From Bacteroidia bacterium (GTDB lineage: Bacteria > Bacteroidota > Bacteroidia > Palsa-965), in assembly GCA_023151315.1 (NCBI GenBank), contig JAKLJE010000018.1, positions 40,001-91,575 of the forward strand: a stretch of 51,575 nucleotides of DNA. The letters are read 5' to 3'. Shown piece after piece: positions 9,140 through 17,984 of this stretch. The number at the start of each line of letters is the position of its first letter. Position 1 is the stretch's first letter. Below the pieces are notes generated by a model. It ran no database searches and had not been told where the DNA came from. It saw only the letters and a list, made by a program, of their open reading frames with translations. Position numbers and translations under genes: made by a program.

Positions 9140-11434
9140 ATGTCGTCTGCAGTTGAAAGAATGAATCTTCGGAAAGTCGCGATTGAACTCGGGCTTGATT
9201 CCAAAAATGTTAGTGCTGTTGTTGAGTTGCTTGATGAAGGTGCAACCATTCCGTTTATTTCCCGGTATCGTAAAGAGATGACCGGATCGATGGATGAAGT
9301 GCAGATTGCGAATGTGCGCGATCGCATGGAACAGTTGCGCTCATTGGAGCAACGTCGCGAATTCATTCTGAATACAATTGAAGAGCAAGGCAAATTGACG
9401 GAGGAGCTGCGTGGTAAAATTGAAGCTGCGGAGAATATCAATCAGCTCGAAGATTTGTATCTGCCGTACAAACCTAAACGGAAAACACGTGCAACGATTG
9501 CTAGGGAGAAAGGTTTAGAGCCGCTTGCATTGTTCCTGATGGAACAAAAGGGAAATGATGTAACTGCAGAGGCGGAGAAATACGTGAGCAAAGAAAAAGA
9601 TGTTGAGGATGCACATGCCGCGTTGGACGGAGCTCGCGATATTATAGCGGAGATGGTGAGTGAAGATGCCGGAGCGCGCGAAGGTTTACGTAAGTTGTTC
9701 AGTGAGTCTGCACTCGTGCGCAGTCGCGTGATTCCGGGCAAGGAAGTTGAAGGTGAGAAGTTCCGCGACTACTTTGAGTGGGATGAAGAACTGATGAAAT
9801 GTCCTTCACACCGTATGCTCGCCATGCGTCGCGGGGAGAACGAAGGCGTTTTAATGCTTGATATTGCACCTGATGCGGATGACGCTCTTGATTTTCTCAA
9901 TAGAAAATTCATCAAGGCAAAGAATCAATGTGCAGAGCAGGTGGAAGCGGCGATTGCAGGAGCGTACAAAAGATTGTTGCAACCTTCTTTGGAAAATGAA
10001 TTCCGTCAACTGACGAAAGATCTTGCAGACGTTAAGGCGATTGAAGTGTTCGCGCAGAATCTTCGCGAGTTGCTTTTGGCTTCTCCGCTCGGACAGAAAG
10101 TAGTTCTTGCGCTGGATCCCGGATTCAAATCGGGTTGCAAAGTTGTTGTGTTGGATAAGCAAGGAAAATTGCTTGAACATACTGTGGTATATCCGCATTT
10201 GCCTCAACGCGAAGTGCGTCAGGCGGAAGATATTTTGTATCGCTTGATTGCGAAGCATCAGGTGGAAGCCATTTCCATTGGTAACGGAACTGCGAGTCGC
10301 GAAACGGAGGAGTTTGTTCGTAAGATGACAGAGATTCCGAAAGAAGTGATCATCGTAATGGTAAATGAAAGCGGAGCATCTGTGTATTCTGCTTCAGAAG
10401 CTGCGCGTGAAGAATTTCCGGATTATGATGTTACGGTGCGAGGCGCGGTTTCCATCGGACGTCGATTAACTGATCCTTTGGCTGAGCTGGTGAAGATTGA
10501 TCCGAAATCAATCGGTGTAGGACAATATCAGCACGATGTTGATCAGACTTTACTAAAGAAGAAACTGGATGAAGTTGTTGAGTCGTGCGTGAACGCTGTC
10601 GGTGTTGAGTTGAATACTGCGAGTAAGCAATTGCTTTCCTATGTATCCGGAATCGGACCGTCATTGGCGAAAGCGATTGTGGAATACAGAAATGAAAACG
10701 GCCCTTTCAAGTCGCGTCGTGATCTTTCTGAAGTACCGCGTTTGGGCAGCAAAGCATTTGAGCAGGCGGCAGGATTTTTACGTGTGCGCAACAGCAGCAA
10801 TCCGCTTGATCGAAGTGCTGTGCATCCGGAATCATATCCGATTGTAGAGAAGATGGCGAAAGATGTGGGCGCAACAATTGAAGAGTTGATTTCTGATAAG
10901 GAAAAGCGTAAGCAGATTGATCCGAAAAAATATGTAACGGACACCGTTGGATTGCCAACGTTGAATGACATTCTGAAAGAATTGGATAAGCCGGGGCGAG
11001 ATCCGCGTAAGGAGTTCGAAGCTTTCAGCTTTCAGGAAGGCGTGAATGAAATCAAAGATCTTCGTGAAGGAATGCGTTTGCCTGGAATCGTAACGAACGT
11101 AACAAACTTCGGTGCATTTGTTGACATCGGAGTGCATCAGGACGGACTCGTTCACATTTCACAGCTTGCGGATACATTTGTTGATGATCCGAATAAGATC
11201 GTGAAAGTGGGTCAGAAAGTTATGGTTACGGTTACTGAAGTTGATGCGCCACGTAAGCGAATCGCGTTATCAATGAAAGGCGAGAAGGTGGCTCCTAAGA
11301 ATCAAGCCGGTAAAACCAATACCCCGAAAATTCCGATTCCAAAAGGAGGCGGTTCAACAGATTCAAAAAAGAAATCAGGAGGAAATGATTGGCAGGATCA
11401 ACTCGCTGCTTTGAAAGGGAAATTGGGTGGTTGA
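9140..11434 (+). CDS. tex: Tex-family S1 RNA-binding transcription accessory protein
   Basis: A 764-residue nucleic-acid-binding protein of the Tex/YhgF family, which acts on transcription and RNA in the cytoplasm. In order: an N-terminal helical Tex domain (about 1-200, with LEDLYLPYKPKRKTRA near 110-125), a YqgF/RNase H-like domain from about 330 (VLALDPGFKSGCK), a helix-hairpin-helix region (YVSGIGPSLAKAIVEYR, near 500), and an S1 domain (about 643-712, GIVTNVTNFGAFVDIG, HQDGLVHISQL). A basic, low-complexity tail follows. The length is normal for the family. A -7-like TATTTTTA (9110-9117) lies 22 bases before the ATG. Confidence 0.95.
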   Translation: MSSAVERMNLRKVAIELGLDSKNVSAVVELLDEGATIPFISRYRKEMTGSMDEVQIANVRDRMEQLRSLEQRREFILNTIEEQGKLTEELRGKIEAAENINQLEDLYLPYKPKRKTRATIAREKGLEPLALFLMEQKGNDVTAEAEKYVSKEKDVEDAHAALDGARDIIAEMVSEDAGAREGLRKLFSESALVRSRVIPGKEVEGEKFRDYFEWDEELMKCPSHRMLAMRRGENEGVLMLDIAPDADDALDFLNRKFIKAKNQCAEQVEAAIAGAYKRLLQPSLENEFRQLTKDLADVKAIEVFAQNLRELLLASPLGQKVVLALDPGFKSGCKVVVLDKQGKLLEHTVVYPHLPQREVRQAEDILYRLIAKHQVEAISIGNGTASRETEEFVRKMTEIPKEVIIVMVNESGASVYSASEAAREEFPDYDVTVRGAVSIGRRLTDPLAELVKIDPKSIGVGQYQHDVDQTLLKKKLDEVVESCVNAVGVELNTASKQLLSYVSGIGPSLAKAIVEYRNENGPFKSRRDLSEVPRLGSKAFEQAAGFLRVRNSSNPLDRSAVHPESYPIVEKMAKDVGATIEELISDKEKRKQIDPKKYVTDTVGLPTLNDILKELDKPGRDPRKEFEAFSFQEGVNEIKDLREGMRLPGIVTNVTNFGAFVDIGVHQDGLVHISQLADTFVDDPNKIVKVGQKVMVTVTEVDAPRKRIALSMKGEKVAPKNQAGKTNTPKIPIPKGGGSTDSKKKSGGNDWQDQLAALKGKLGG

Positions 11435-11446
11435 TTGAGTTAAGGC

Positions 11447-12085
11447 TTATTCCATTGCTTTCGCAATAGCTGAAACGAATACTTCATCCGGTTGTGCACC
11501 TGATACAGCAAACTTCCGGTCGAAGACGAAAAACGGAACACCTCTGATGCCCAGTTGCTGCGCTTCAAGAATATCCTGTTTTACCTCAGACAGGAGTTGT
11601 TCGTTTGTCAACGCATCGGTGACTTCCTGTTCAGTGACGCCTATTGATGCTGCCAGAGTAACAAGTTCCGATTTACTGCTGATGTTTATTCCGTCTGTGA
11701 AATAAGCCCGAAATAGTTTTTCTTTTATCTCGTTGCCGGCATTACGTTGTTGGGCAAGGTGTATCAGGATGTGCCCGTATATTGTGTTAGCCGGTAATCC
11801 TTTGTCGAAGCGGAATTCGAGGCCGTATTTCTTACCCATATTTTTCACTTGTGCAAAAGCAGACTCAGTTTGTTCCTCGCTCCAGCCTTTGCGTGACGAC
11901 AGAGACTTTATCATAGTAACACCTTCCTGATACTCAATCTCCGGATCAAGTTGGAAGCTTTTCCATGTGATTTCAAACTTATCGTGTGCTCCTGTATCAA
12001 CAAGAGCCTTCTCCAGTTTCTTTTTGCCAATGTAGCAGAACGGACAGGCAATGTCCGACCAGATTTCTATTGTGTGCTTGTTCAT
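11447..12085 (-). CDS. DsbA-family oxidoreductase, FrnE-like
   Basis: A cytoplasmic thioredoxin-fold protein of 212 residues. The CPFC redox motif is at Cys14-Cys17 after the first strand (IEIWSDIACPFCYIGKKKLE), and the helical insertion includes NTIYGHILIHLAQQ. GIRGVPFFVFDRKFAVSGAQ carries the cis-proline loop. This is the FrnE group of DsbA/2-hydroxychromene-2-carboxylate isomerase-like proteins; there is no signal peptide, so it is not a periplasmic DsbA. I chose the ATG at 12085. A TTG nine bases upstream would extend it, but that codon lies inside the -7 box (12092-12099). Confidence 0.9.
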   Translation of the reverse strand: MNKHTIEIWSDIACPFCYIGKKKLEKALVDTGAHDKFEITWKSFQLDPEIEYQEGVTMIKSLSSRKGWSEEQTESAFAQVKNMGKKYGLEFRFDKGLPANTIYGHILIHLAQQRNAGNEIKEKLFRAYFTDGINISSKSELVTLAASIGVTEQEVTDALTNEQLLSEVKQDILEAQQLGIRGVPFFVFDRKFAVSGAQPDEVFVSAIAKAME

Positions 12086-12091
12086 CTGACA

Positions 12092-12099
12092 CAAAGTTA
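12092..12099 (-). promoter_or_regulatory. -7 promoter box for the FrnE-like gene
   Basis: Read on the minus strand, these bases are TAACTTTG, a perfect TANNTTTG. The ATG at 12085 starts 7 bases downstream, so the transcript would be leaderless or nearly so. No good -33 TTG is visible. Confidence 0.45.
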
Positions 12100-12151
12100 A
12101 ATGTATTTTGTGGCGGAGAATGACGTCTGGTCATTACCTTAGTGCTTCGCT

Positions 12152-12898
12152 ATGGGACTTTTCTCAGGATTATTTCGCAAGCCGGAAAAAATTGAACCGA
12201 TAGATCTTGGTTTAATCGGTGTTGATATGCATTCGCATTTCATCCCCGGAATCGATGATGGCGCAAAGACGTTGAATGATTCTCTTGAAATGCTCCGCAC
12301 GATGCAGGAGCTCGGTTACCGGAAGGTGATTACGACTCCGCATATCATGGGAGACTTTTACAGAAACACGCCTGAAATTATAAATAGCGGTTTGGATAAG
12401 CTGAAAGAAGCTGCTGCGGCGTCCGGAATTACCATCGGCATTGAAGCTGCTGCAGAATATTATTTCGATTACGAACTTGAGGATAAGATTGACAAGGGAA
12501 ATATGCTCACTTTCGGAAAGAACTATCTGCTGTTCGAAGTATCGTACATGAATGCTCCTGATGGACTTGACGGAATAATTTTCAAGTTGCAGACGCACGG
12601 CTACATTCCTGTGTTGGCGCATCCCGAACGTTATCCGTACTGGTTCCGCGACATGTCGAATTTTGAAAAACTCAAGGACAAAGGAGTTTTATTTCAATTG
12701 AATATTAATTCGCTTACGGGATATTATTCTCCTGCAACTTTGAAAATTGCGGAGCAGATGATTGATAAAGGCTGGTATGAATTTGCAGGAACCGATTGCC
12801 ATCATTCCGGTCATCTCGGATTGCTCCAGAAAGCGAGAACATCAGTTCATCTTAAGAAGCTGATTGAGTCAGGGAAGTTGCTCAACTCAGCTTGCTGA
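12152..12898 (+). CDS. CpsB/YwqE-type PHP-domain protein-tyrosine phosphatase
   Basis: A 248-residue PHP-fold metallophosphatase of the CpsB/CapC/YwqE family, which dephosphorylates tyrosine kinases that control capsule and exopolysaccharide export. Metal-binding motifs: DMHSHFIPGIDDG (His27, His29), VITTPHIMGDF, LAHPERYPYW and AGTDCHHSGH. There is no membrane segment. It is near the nucleotide-sugar cluster, which suits a role in polysaccharide control, but no Wzc-like kinase lies in the window. A -7-like TACCTTAG (12135-12142) is 10 bases before the ATG. The family call is firm; the partner is unknown. Confidence 0.92.
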   Translation: MGLFSGLFRKPEKIEPIDLGLIGVDMHSHFIPGIDDGAKTLNDSLEMLRTMQELGYRKVITTPHIMGDFYRNTPEIINSGLDKLKEAAAASGITIGIEAAAEYYFDYELEDKIDKGNMLTFGKNYLLFEVSYMNAPDGLDGIIFKLQTHGYIPVLAHPERYPYWFRDMSNFEKLKDKGVLFQLNINSLTGYYSPATLKIAEQMIDKGWYEFAGTDCHHSGHLGLLQKARTSVHLKKLIESGKLLNSAC

Positions 12899-13894
12899 TT
12901 AATTTACTCCCGTCATTTCTCCTTTGGCCGGATCCCAGATTTTCAGTTTGAAGCAGGCTATGATATCTCTAGGTCGCAGCGAAGTTGTTTTGGCTTCTCT
13001 GAATTCTTTGACTTTGTTGTAGGCTTCCGGCAATCTGTAAAACGGAATTTTCGCATTCAGATGATGAATGTGGTGATAACCGATATTGGCGCAAACCCAG
13101 GCCATGAATGGATTCATCTTCATGTAACTTGAAGATTCCATTGCTGCGCCTTCGTACGTCCAGCCGTTTTTATCTGTGAATTCCACACCCGGAAAATTAT
13201 GTTGTGCATAGAATAGATATGCTCCTATCGCGTAAGTAATAATAGAAGGAATCAGGACGCCGCACAGCATGGCCAACCATCCTAATGTCAGAAATACAAT
13301 TACGTAAACAGCAAGATGTAAAACTATTGCCACCAGTGAATCCCAGTGGCGAGAAGGACTGCTGCGAAAAGAGTTGACACACATTCCAATCAGAAACATG
13401 GAGAAATATCCTAAAGCAATTGTCAGCGGATGTCGGGTTCGCAGATACGCTTTCTTTTCAGATGTGCTGAGTTGTTCAAACTTTGTCCTGGAAACAATCG
13501 GGTATGAACCGATGCTCGCGGTGTAGAGTTTCGAATTGTGGGTGTGATGATAATCGTGCGAACGTTTCCAAATGCTGCTTGGAGCCAGAGAAAAAAGTCC
13601 ATAGATCCAAAACAAAGCAGATGCAAAACTGTCGTTGCGATGAATCGCCCCATGCTGCTGGTCATGATAGATGACGAACATCCGAACGTTTATCAGTCCT
13701 GCGAATATTCCCGAAACAAGCTGTATTGCAGCGTGAGTTGGCACTATGGCGAAAACAAATGCGGTGCACAGCAGAATCATTGTGGAGATGGTATGAAACC
13801 AGCTCAACATTCTGTGTTCAACTGCGAATGTCTTTGTGGCGAGAATCAGCGCCTTGTTTTTCTGCGATGCAACTCCGGAGATCATGCTCTGCAA
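12899..13894 (-). CDS. Fatty acid desaturase family protein
   Basis: A 331-residue integral membrane di-iron desaturase. The three histidine boxes are HDQQH (77-81), HDYHH (113-117) and HHIHH (274-278), with a further AQHNFPG at 230-236. Hydrophobic segments lie near residues 35-70, 92-108, 155-175 and 187-230. The protein probably introduces a double bond into membrane fatty acids or a related lipid; the substrate cannot be read from sequence. It is convergent with the CpsB-like gene, with no spacing between the two stop codons, and is divergent from nothing: the acyltransferase genes upstream are on the same strand. Confidence 0.9.
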   Translation of the reverse strand: MQSMISGVASQKNKALILATKTFAVEHRMLSWFHTISTMILLCTAFVFAIVPTHAAIQLVSGIFAGLINVRMFVIYHDQQHGAIHRNDSFASALFWIYGLFSLAPSSIWKRSHDYHHTHNSKLYTASIGSYPIVSRTKFEQLSTSEKKAYLRTRHPLTIALGYFSMFLIGMCVNSFRSSPSRHWDSLVAIVLHLAVYVIVFLTLGWLAMLCGVLIPSIITYAIGAYLFYAQHNFPGVEFTDKNGWTYEGAAMESSSYMKMNPFMAWVCANIGYHHIHHLNAKIPFYRLPEAYNKVKEFREAKTTSLRPRDIIACFKLKIWDPAKGEMTGVN

Positions 13895-13917
13895 AGTTAA
13901 TCATTCGATAGCGTCCT

Positions 13918-14784
13918 TCAAGAGGGTCTTTTATGCTTCCAGCGTCTATGACTCCATAGCCAGTATTCCGGTTGAGTCCGAATCTGATCTTCGAGTAAGC
14001 GAGTTGATTGCTCCGTGATAAATCCGTAAGGCTCCGCGGCGGGATTAGTTGTAACTACTTCGAATTTCAGTTTGTACTGGTGTTTGCTGATCGGAATAAT
14101 GCGCGCGAAGTAAACGGGCAGATTATATTCTTTAGCGTACTTCTCTGCTCCGAAATGGACTGCTGTTTCCTGGTTCAGAAACGGCATCCAATAACACCTT
14201 TCGGGTGAGGCCGGTGATTGATCAATTGCAAAAGCAATTGCGCATGGATCTTTCATTTCATTCCTGAAAAATTCCTTCACACCTTTAGTCGGAATCATGA
14301 TTGTCCGGAAATCACTTCTTACTTCGCGGAGTTTTCGATCGAGGAATTCATCTGATAACGGCTGATAAATCACAGCAGCACGATGACGGATGAACAGATT
14401 GATGCCGGCAAGAAAAAGTTCCCATGAGCTGTAATGACCGACTGTGATGATCACGCATTTCCCTTCATCATAGTGCTTTCTAAGAATTTCAGGATTCTCA
14501 CACACCAGATTTTCACGCAGTTCGTCTTTGGAAATGGAAAACGACTTGACTCCGTCAATGAAAACGGTTGCCAGATGACGGTAGAAGCGCTTGGCAATCA
14601 CTTGAATTTCCGCTTCAGTTTTGTCAGGGAAAGAATTGCGCAGGTTGGAAAAGATTACCTTCTTACGGTAGCCCACGATGAAATACAATCCGAAGTAAAG
14701 TACGGCACCTAAAGTGTCAATAATAAAATCCGGGCACCTTGAGAGGGGCAGAATGATGAGATAGTATAGGAGGCGGCCTTTCAA
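13918..14784 (-). CDS. LpxL/HtrB-type lipid A acyltransferase, copy 2
   Basis: A 288-residue inner-membrane acyltransferase of the LpxL/LpxM family that adds a secondary acyl chain to lipid A (or an aminolipid). The HX4E catalytic pair is His117/Glu122 in VGHYSSWE; an N-terminal hydrophobic anchor covers about residues 4-40. I prefer the TTG start at 14784, giving MKGRLLYYLIILPLS, which is family-like and lies 4 bases after the upstream stop. A GTG at 14829 would add 15 residues and overlap the upstream gene by 41 bases. Its C-terminal WLWSHRRWKHKR is identical to that of the upstream paralogue. Confidence 0.88.
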   Translation of the reverse strand: MKGRLLYYLIILPLSRCPDFIIDTLGAVLYFGLYFIVGYRKKVIFSNLRNSFPDKTEAEIQVIAKRFYRHLATVFIDGVKSFSISKDELRENLVCENPEILRKHYDEGKCVIITVGHYSSWELFLAGINLFIRHRAAVIYQPLSDEFLDRKLREVRSDFRTIMIPTKGVKEFFRNEMKDPCAIAFAIDQSPASPERCYWMPFLNQETAVHFGAEKYAKEYNLPVYFARIIPISKHQYKLKFEVVTTNPAAEPYGFITEQSTRLLEDQIRTQPEYWLWSHRRWKHKRPS

Positions 14785-14788
14785 AATG

Positions 14789-15697
14789 CTAACTGGCTTT
14801 CGATTCGGAATTAATATCACTACCTGCACGCTTGTGTTTCCATCTTCTATGTGACCACAGCCAGATTTCGGGAATCTTCAGAATATCTGATTCCAGTTTA
14901 GCCGTGTGCTTCTGTGTTATTTCATAATCTGCTGTTTCTTTCGGATTCTCACTTAGCAGTTCAGCATCCAGAACATAATGTCCGCGTTTGATTCTGTTTA
15001 CTGAAACGTAAATCACCGGATAGTCGAGCTTACGGGCAAATTTTTCAGTGCCCATGAAAACAGGTGTGTCCTGATTCATAAATCGCAACCAGTATGCTTT
15101 ATCCGGATGCGGTGTCTGATCGGAAATAAAAGCCGTTGCCGAAGTTTTGCCATTCTTGTTTTCAAGCATATACTTGAGCGTTTCACGCATAGGAATCAAT
15201 TTTGTTCCAAATCGCGTGCGCATACGGTAAACGAGCCCGTCAAACCACTTGTTCTTAAGCGGATGATAGATCACGTAAAGTTGTGTTTTACGTGTAAGAC
15301 TGAATGTGTTTCCTGCCCATTCCCAATTACCAAAATGCCCCATCACAATAATTGTGTGGCGCCGTTGGCTCTCGTAATGATCAAACAACTGTGCAGCGTG
15401 ATCTGAGATTTTGCAATGCTTAAGCATTACTGTAGGGCGCACGGTAAGAGTTTTGAATGTTTCAAGAAACAGATCGCAGAGATAATGTTCAAATCTTCGC
15501 GCCAATTGTTCAATTTCTTCGCTGCTTTTTTCCGGAAAAGAATTGCGCAGGTTCATGCGGATAACATCCCGGCGATATCTGAAAACGCCGAATAGAATGA
15601 TCCAAACAAAATCTGAGAAAAGATAAAGTATGGGGAACGGCAGAACCGAAATGAGATAAATTAAAGGAAGTGAAATAAAGTAAATGATGGCTCCCAT
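14789..15697 (-). CDS. LpxL/HtrB-type lipid A acyltransferase, copy 1
   Basis: A 302-residue inner-membrane acyltransferase related to the gene just downstream. The HX4E motif is His121/Glu126 in MGHFGNWEW. An N-terminal hydrophobic stretch spans about residues 2-37, followed by the RMNLRNSFPEKS motif typical of Bacteroidota LpxL homologues. It ends with IWLWSHRRWKHKR plus a short polar tail. Two tandem LpxL-type enzymes could attach different acyl chains; which does what cannot be told from sequence. It is transcribed first in this two-gene unit. Confidence 0.9.
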   Translation of the reverse strand: MGAIIYFISLPLIYLISVLPFPILYLFSDFVWIILFGVFRYRRDVIRMNLRNSFPEKSSEEIEQLARRFEHYLCDLFLETFKTLTVRPTVMLKHCKISDHAAQLFDHYESQRRHTIIVMGHFGNWEWAGNTFSLTRKTQLYVIYHPLKNKWFDGLVYRMRTRFGTKLIPMRETLKYMLENKNGKTSATAFISDQTPHPDKAYWLRFMNQDTPVFMGTEKFARKLDYPVIYVSVNRIKRGHYVLDAELLSENPKETADYEITQKHTAKLESDILKIPEIWLWSHRRWKHKRAGSDINSESKAS

Positions 15698-15811
15698 TGC
15701 ATTGCAAAAGTAAGAACTTCGTAAAAGCGGGCGTATGAAGCGGTGTCAGGTTTAATTACTACCTTTACGCCAGGCGTTTCGCTTGACAGAAATGCTGTAT
15801 CCTGAAAAAAT

Positions 15812-16465
15812 ATGGAGCAAAGAAATGTAACCCCGACGGGTATGGAATATAATACCGAACAGCCGGTCATGACGATTGCTGAATACGGTAGAAATGTGCA
15901 CAGAATGATAGCGTACTGCCTTACTATCGCAGACAAGGCCGAGCGCACCCGTTGTGCGAAGTCCATTGTACGTGTAATGGCGATTCTAAACCCGACGCTG
16001 AAAGAATATTCCGATTACGAACATAAATTGTGGGATCACCTTCACATCATAGCGGATTATAAGCTGGATGTTGATTCCCCGTTTCCGAAGCCGGAGCGTG
16101 AAAAACTGGATCAGAAGCCGGAGCCGGTAAAGTATCCGCAAACGGATATCCGATTTAAACATTACGGTAAAATTCTCGAAGACCTCATTCAGAAAGCGAT
16201 GAAAGAGGAAGATCCTAAGAATCGTGAAATATTTACCGAGCAGCTTGCTCAACTGATGAAACGCCAGTACCTCAACTGGAATCGTGACTCCGTAAACGAT
16301 CAATTGATTACAGAACAACTGGAGTCGCTATCCGGTGGTAAGCTGAAGGTAAGCGAGAACTTCCGCTTTCTGCATACAAGCGAAATTCTTCCTCGAAATG
16401 CGATTCCTCAGAATCAGATGCATCATCGCGAGAACAACAAGAAGAAGAAAAAGAAAAAACGCTAG
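15812..16465 (+). CDS. DUF4290 family protein
   Basis: A 217-residue soluble protein of a family I know only from Bacteroidota. MEYNTEQPVMTIAEYGRNVH, then CLTIADKAERTRCAKSIV and LNPTLKEYSDYEHKLWDHLH, are the conserved DUF4290 blocks (about residues 11-80). The function is unknown to me. It ends in a basic tail of seven lysines and an arginine. In this phylum the gene commonly precedes murA, as here (131 bases downstream), hinting at a link to cell-wall synthesis. A -7-like TACCTTTA (15760-15767) lies 44 bases before the ATG. Confidence 0.85.
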   Translation: MEQRNVTPTGMEYNTEQPVMTIAEYGRNVHRMIAYCLTIADKAERTRCAKSIVRVMAILNPTLKEYSDYEHKLWDHLHIIADYKLDVDSPFPKPEREKLDQKPEPVKYPQTDIRFKHYGKILEDLIQKAMKEEDPKNREIFTEQLAQLMKRQYLNWNRDSVNDQLITEQLESLSGGKLKVSENFRFLHTSEILPRNAIPQNQMHHRENNKKKKKKKR

Positions 16466-16596
16466 TGAATAAGGAGCTTTTCTTCCCTGCTCTTCCTTTC
16501 AGGTTTTAATCAAACTTTTACCGTTAATAAGTTTCTATCCGGGCTTATATACCGCTGGGTCGCGCCTTTTAATTTTAGGCAAATAATACGATCCTG

Positions 16597-17901
16597 ATGG
16601 GTTCATTTGAAATTATCGGAGGAAAGCAGCTCAAAGGCGAACTGATTCCTCAAGGCGCAAAGAACGAAGCATTGCAGATTCTGTCTGCCGTTCTGCTCAC
16701 TCCTGAGAAAATGACAATCCGCAACGTGCCGGATATTGTTGACGTGAACAAGCTTATTGACTTGCTGCGTGATCTCGGTGTGAAGGTGGAAAAAATCGGT
16801 CCGGAGGAATATACTTTCCAGGCGGATAACGTTGATATCGACTATATCAATTCCGATAAGTTCAAGAACAAAGGCGGCGCACTGCGCGGTTCCATCATGA
16901 TTGTGGGGCCGTTGCTTACACGTTTCGGTAAAGGATATATTCCGAAACCGGGCGGAGACAAAATCGGTCGCCGTCGTCTGGATACGCACTTCATCGGTTT
17001 TGAAAATCTGGGTGCGAAGTTCGAATATGATCACACGAACGAGTTTTATCGTGTGGAAGCGAAACGTTTGAAAGGAGCATATATGCTTCTGGATGAAGCT
17101 TCAGTTACCGGTACGGCGAACATCGTTATGGCCGCTACAATGGCAGAAGGCACAACCACAATTTACAACGCGGCTTGTGAACCTTATCTGCAACAGCTTT
17201 GCAAAATGCTGAATCGAATGGGCGCGAAGATCAGCGGAATCGGATCCAACTTGCTGACGATTGAAGGCGTTGAATATCTTGGCGGAACAGAACATGCAAT
17301 GCTGCCGGATATGATTGAGGTGGGAAGCTTTATCGGTCTTGCCGCAATGACGCAGTCGGAAATCACAATTAAAAATGCGGGATACGAACATCTGGGAATC
17401 ATCCCGGATACATTCCGTAGACTTGGAATAAAACTCGAACGTCGCGGAGAGGATATTTACATTCCTCAGCAGGATTATTACGAGATCGACACTTTCATTG
17501 ACGGATCAATTCTGACGATTGCAGATGCACCTTGGCCTGGATTCACTCCCGATCTGCTATCCATCGTTCTGGTTGTTGCAACACAAGCCAAAGGAAGTGT
17601 ACTGATCCATCAGAAAATGTTCGAAAGCCGCCTGTTCTTCGTAGATAAACTCATCGATATGGGTGCGCAGATCATACTCTGTGATCCGCATCGTGCAACG
17701 GTAATCGGACTCGGTCGTCAGCATTCATTGCGTGGTGTTACTATGACATCACCGGATATCCGCGCAGGTGTTTCTCTGCTGATTGCAGCTTTGTCTGCTA
17801 AAGGAAAGAGCACCATTCACAACATTGAACAGATTGATCGCGGCTACCAGAATATCGACACCCGTTTGCGTGCTTTGGGTGCCGAAATCATCAGAAAATA
17901 A
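16597..17901 (+). CDS. murA: UDP-N-acetylglucosamine 1-carboxyvinyltransferase
   Basis: First committed enzyme of peptidoglycan synthesis: transfers enolpyruvate from PEP to UDP-GlcNAc. The 434-residue length is usual. Lys22-Asn23 in QGAKNEAL matches the UDP-GlcNAc contact of E. coli MurA. The loop that normally reads GGCxIG reads PGGDKIGRRR here, with Asp121 in place of the fosfomycin-reactive cysteine, so the enzyme should be fosfomycin-insensitive but active. RAGVSLLIAALSAKG and IDRGYQNIDTRLRALGAEI close the fold. A -7-like TAATTTTA (16570-16577) lies 19 bases before the ATG. Confidence 0.96.
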   Translation: MGSFEIIGGKQLKGELIPQGAKNEALQILSAVLLTPEKMTIRNVPDIVDVNKLIDLLRDLGVKVEKIGPEEYTFQADNVDIDYINSDKFKNKGGALRGSIMIVGPLLTRFGKGYIPKPGGDKIGRRRLDTHFIGFENLGAKFEYDHTNEFYRVEAKRLKGAYMLLDEASVTGTANIVMAATMAEGTTTIYNAACEPYLQQLCKMLNRMGAKISGIGSNLLTIEGVEYLGGTEHAMLPDMIEVGSFIGLAAMTQSEITIKNAGYEHLGIIPDTFRRLGIKLERRGEDIYIPQQDYYEIDTFIDGSILTIADAPWPGFTPDLLSIVLVVATQAKGSVLIHQKMFESRLFFVDKLIDMGAQIILCDPHRATVIGLGRQHSLRGVTMTSPDIRAGVSLLIAALSAKGKSTIHNIEQIDRGYQNIDTRLRALGAEIIRK

Positions 17902-17972
17902 AGCGATTGTTGTGCACTGTGAAGAATTGTGAAGGTCGGCCTGCATGTGGCACGGTATTCGCAGTTTTAAGC

Positions 17973-17980
17973 TAAATTTA
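17973..17980 (+). promoter_or_regulatory. -7 promoter box for the TlpA-like gene
   Basis: TAAATTTA, one base from TANNTTTG. It ends 4 bases before the ATG at 17985, so the transcript would start at or next to the start codon. Confidence 0.4.
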
Positions 17981-17984
17981 CGCT

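Noticed and set aside
15661-15966. A 101-residue minus-strand open frame upstream of the LpxL copy
   Set aside because: It overlaps the DUF4290 start antisense and the LpxL start, with no recognisable protein features.
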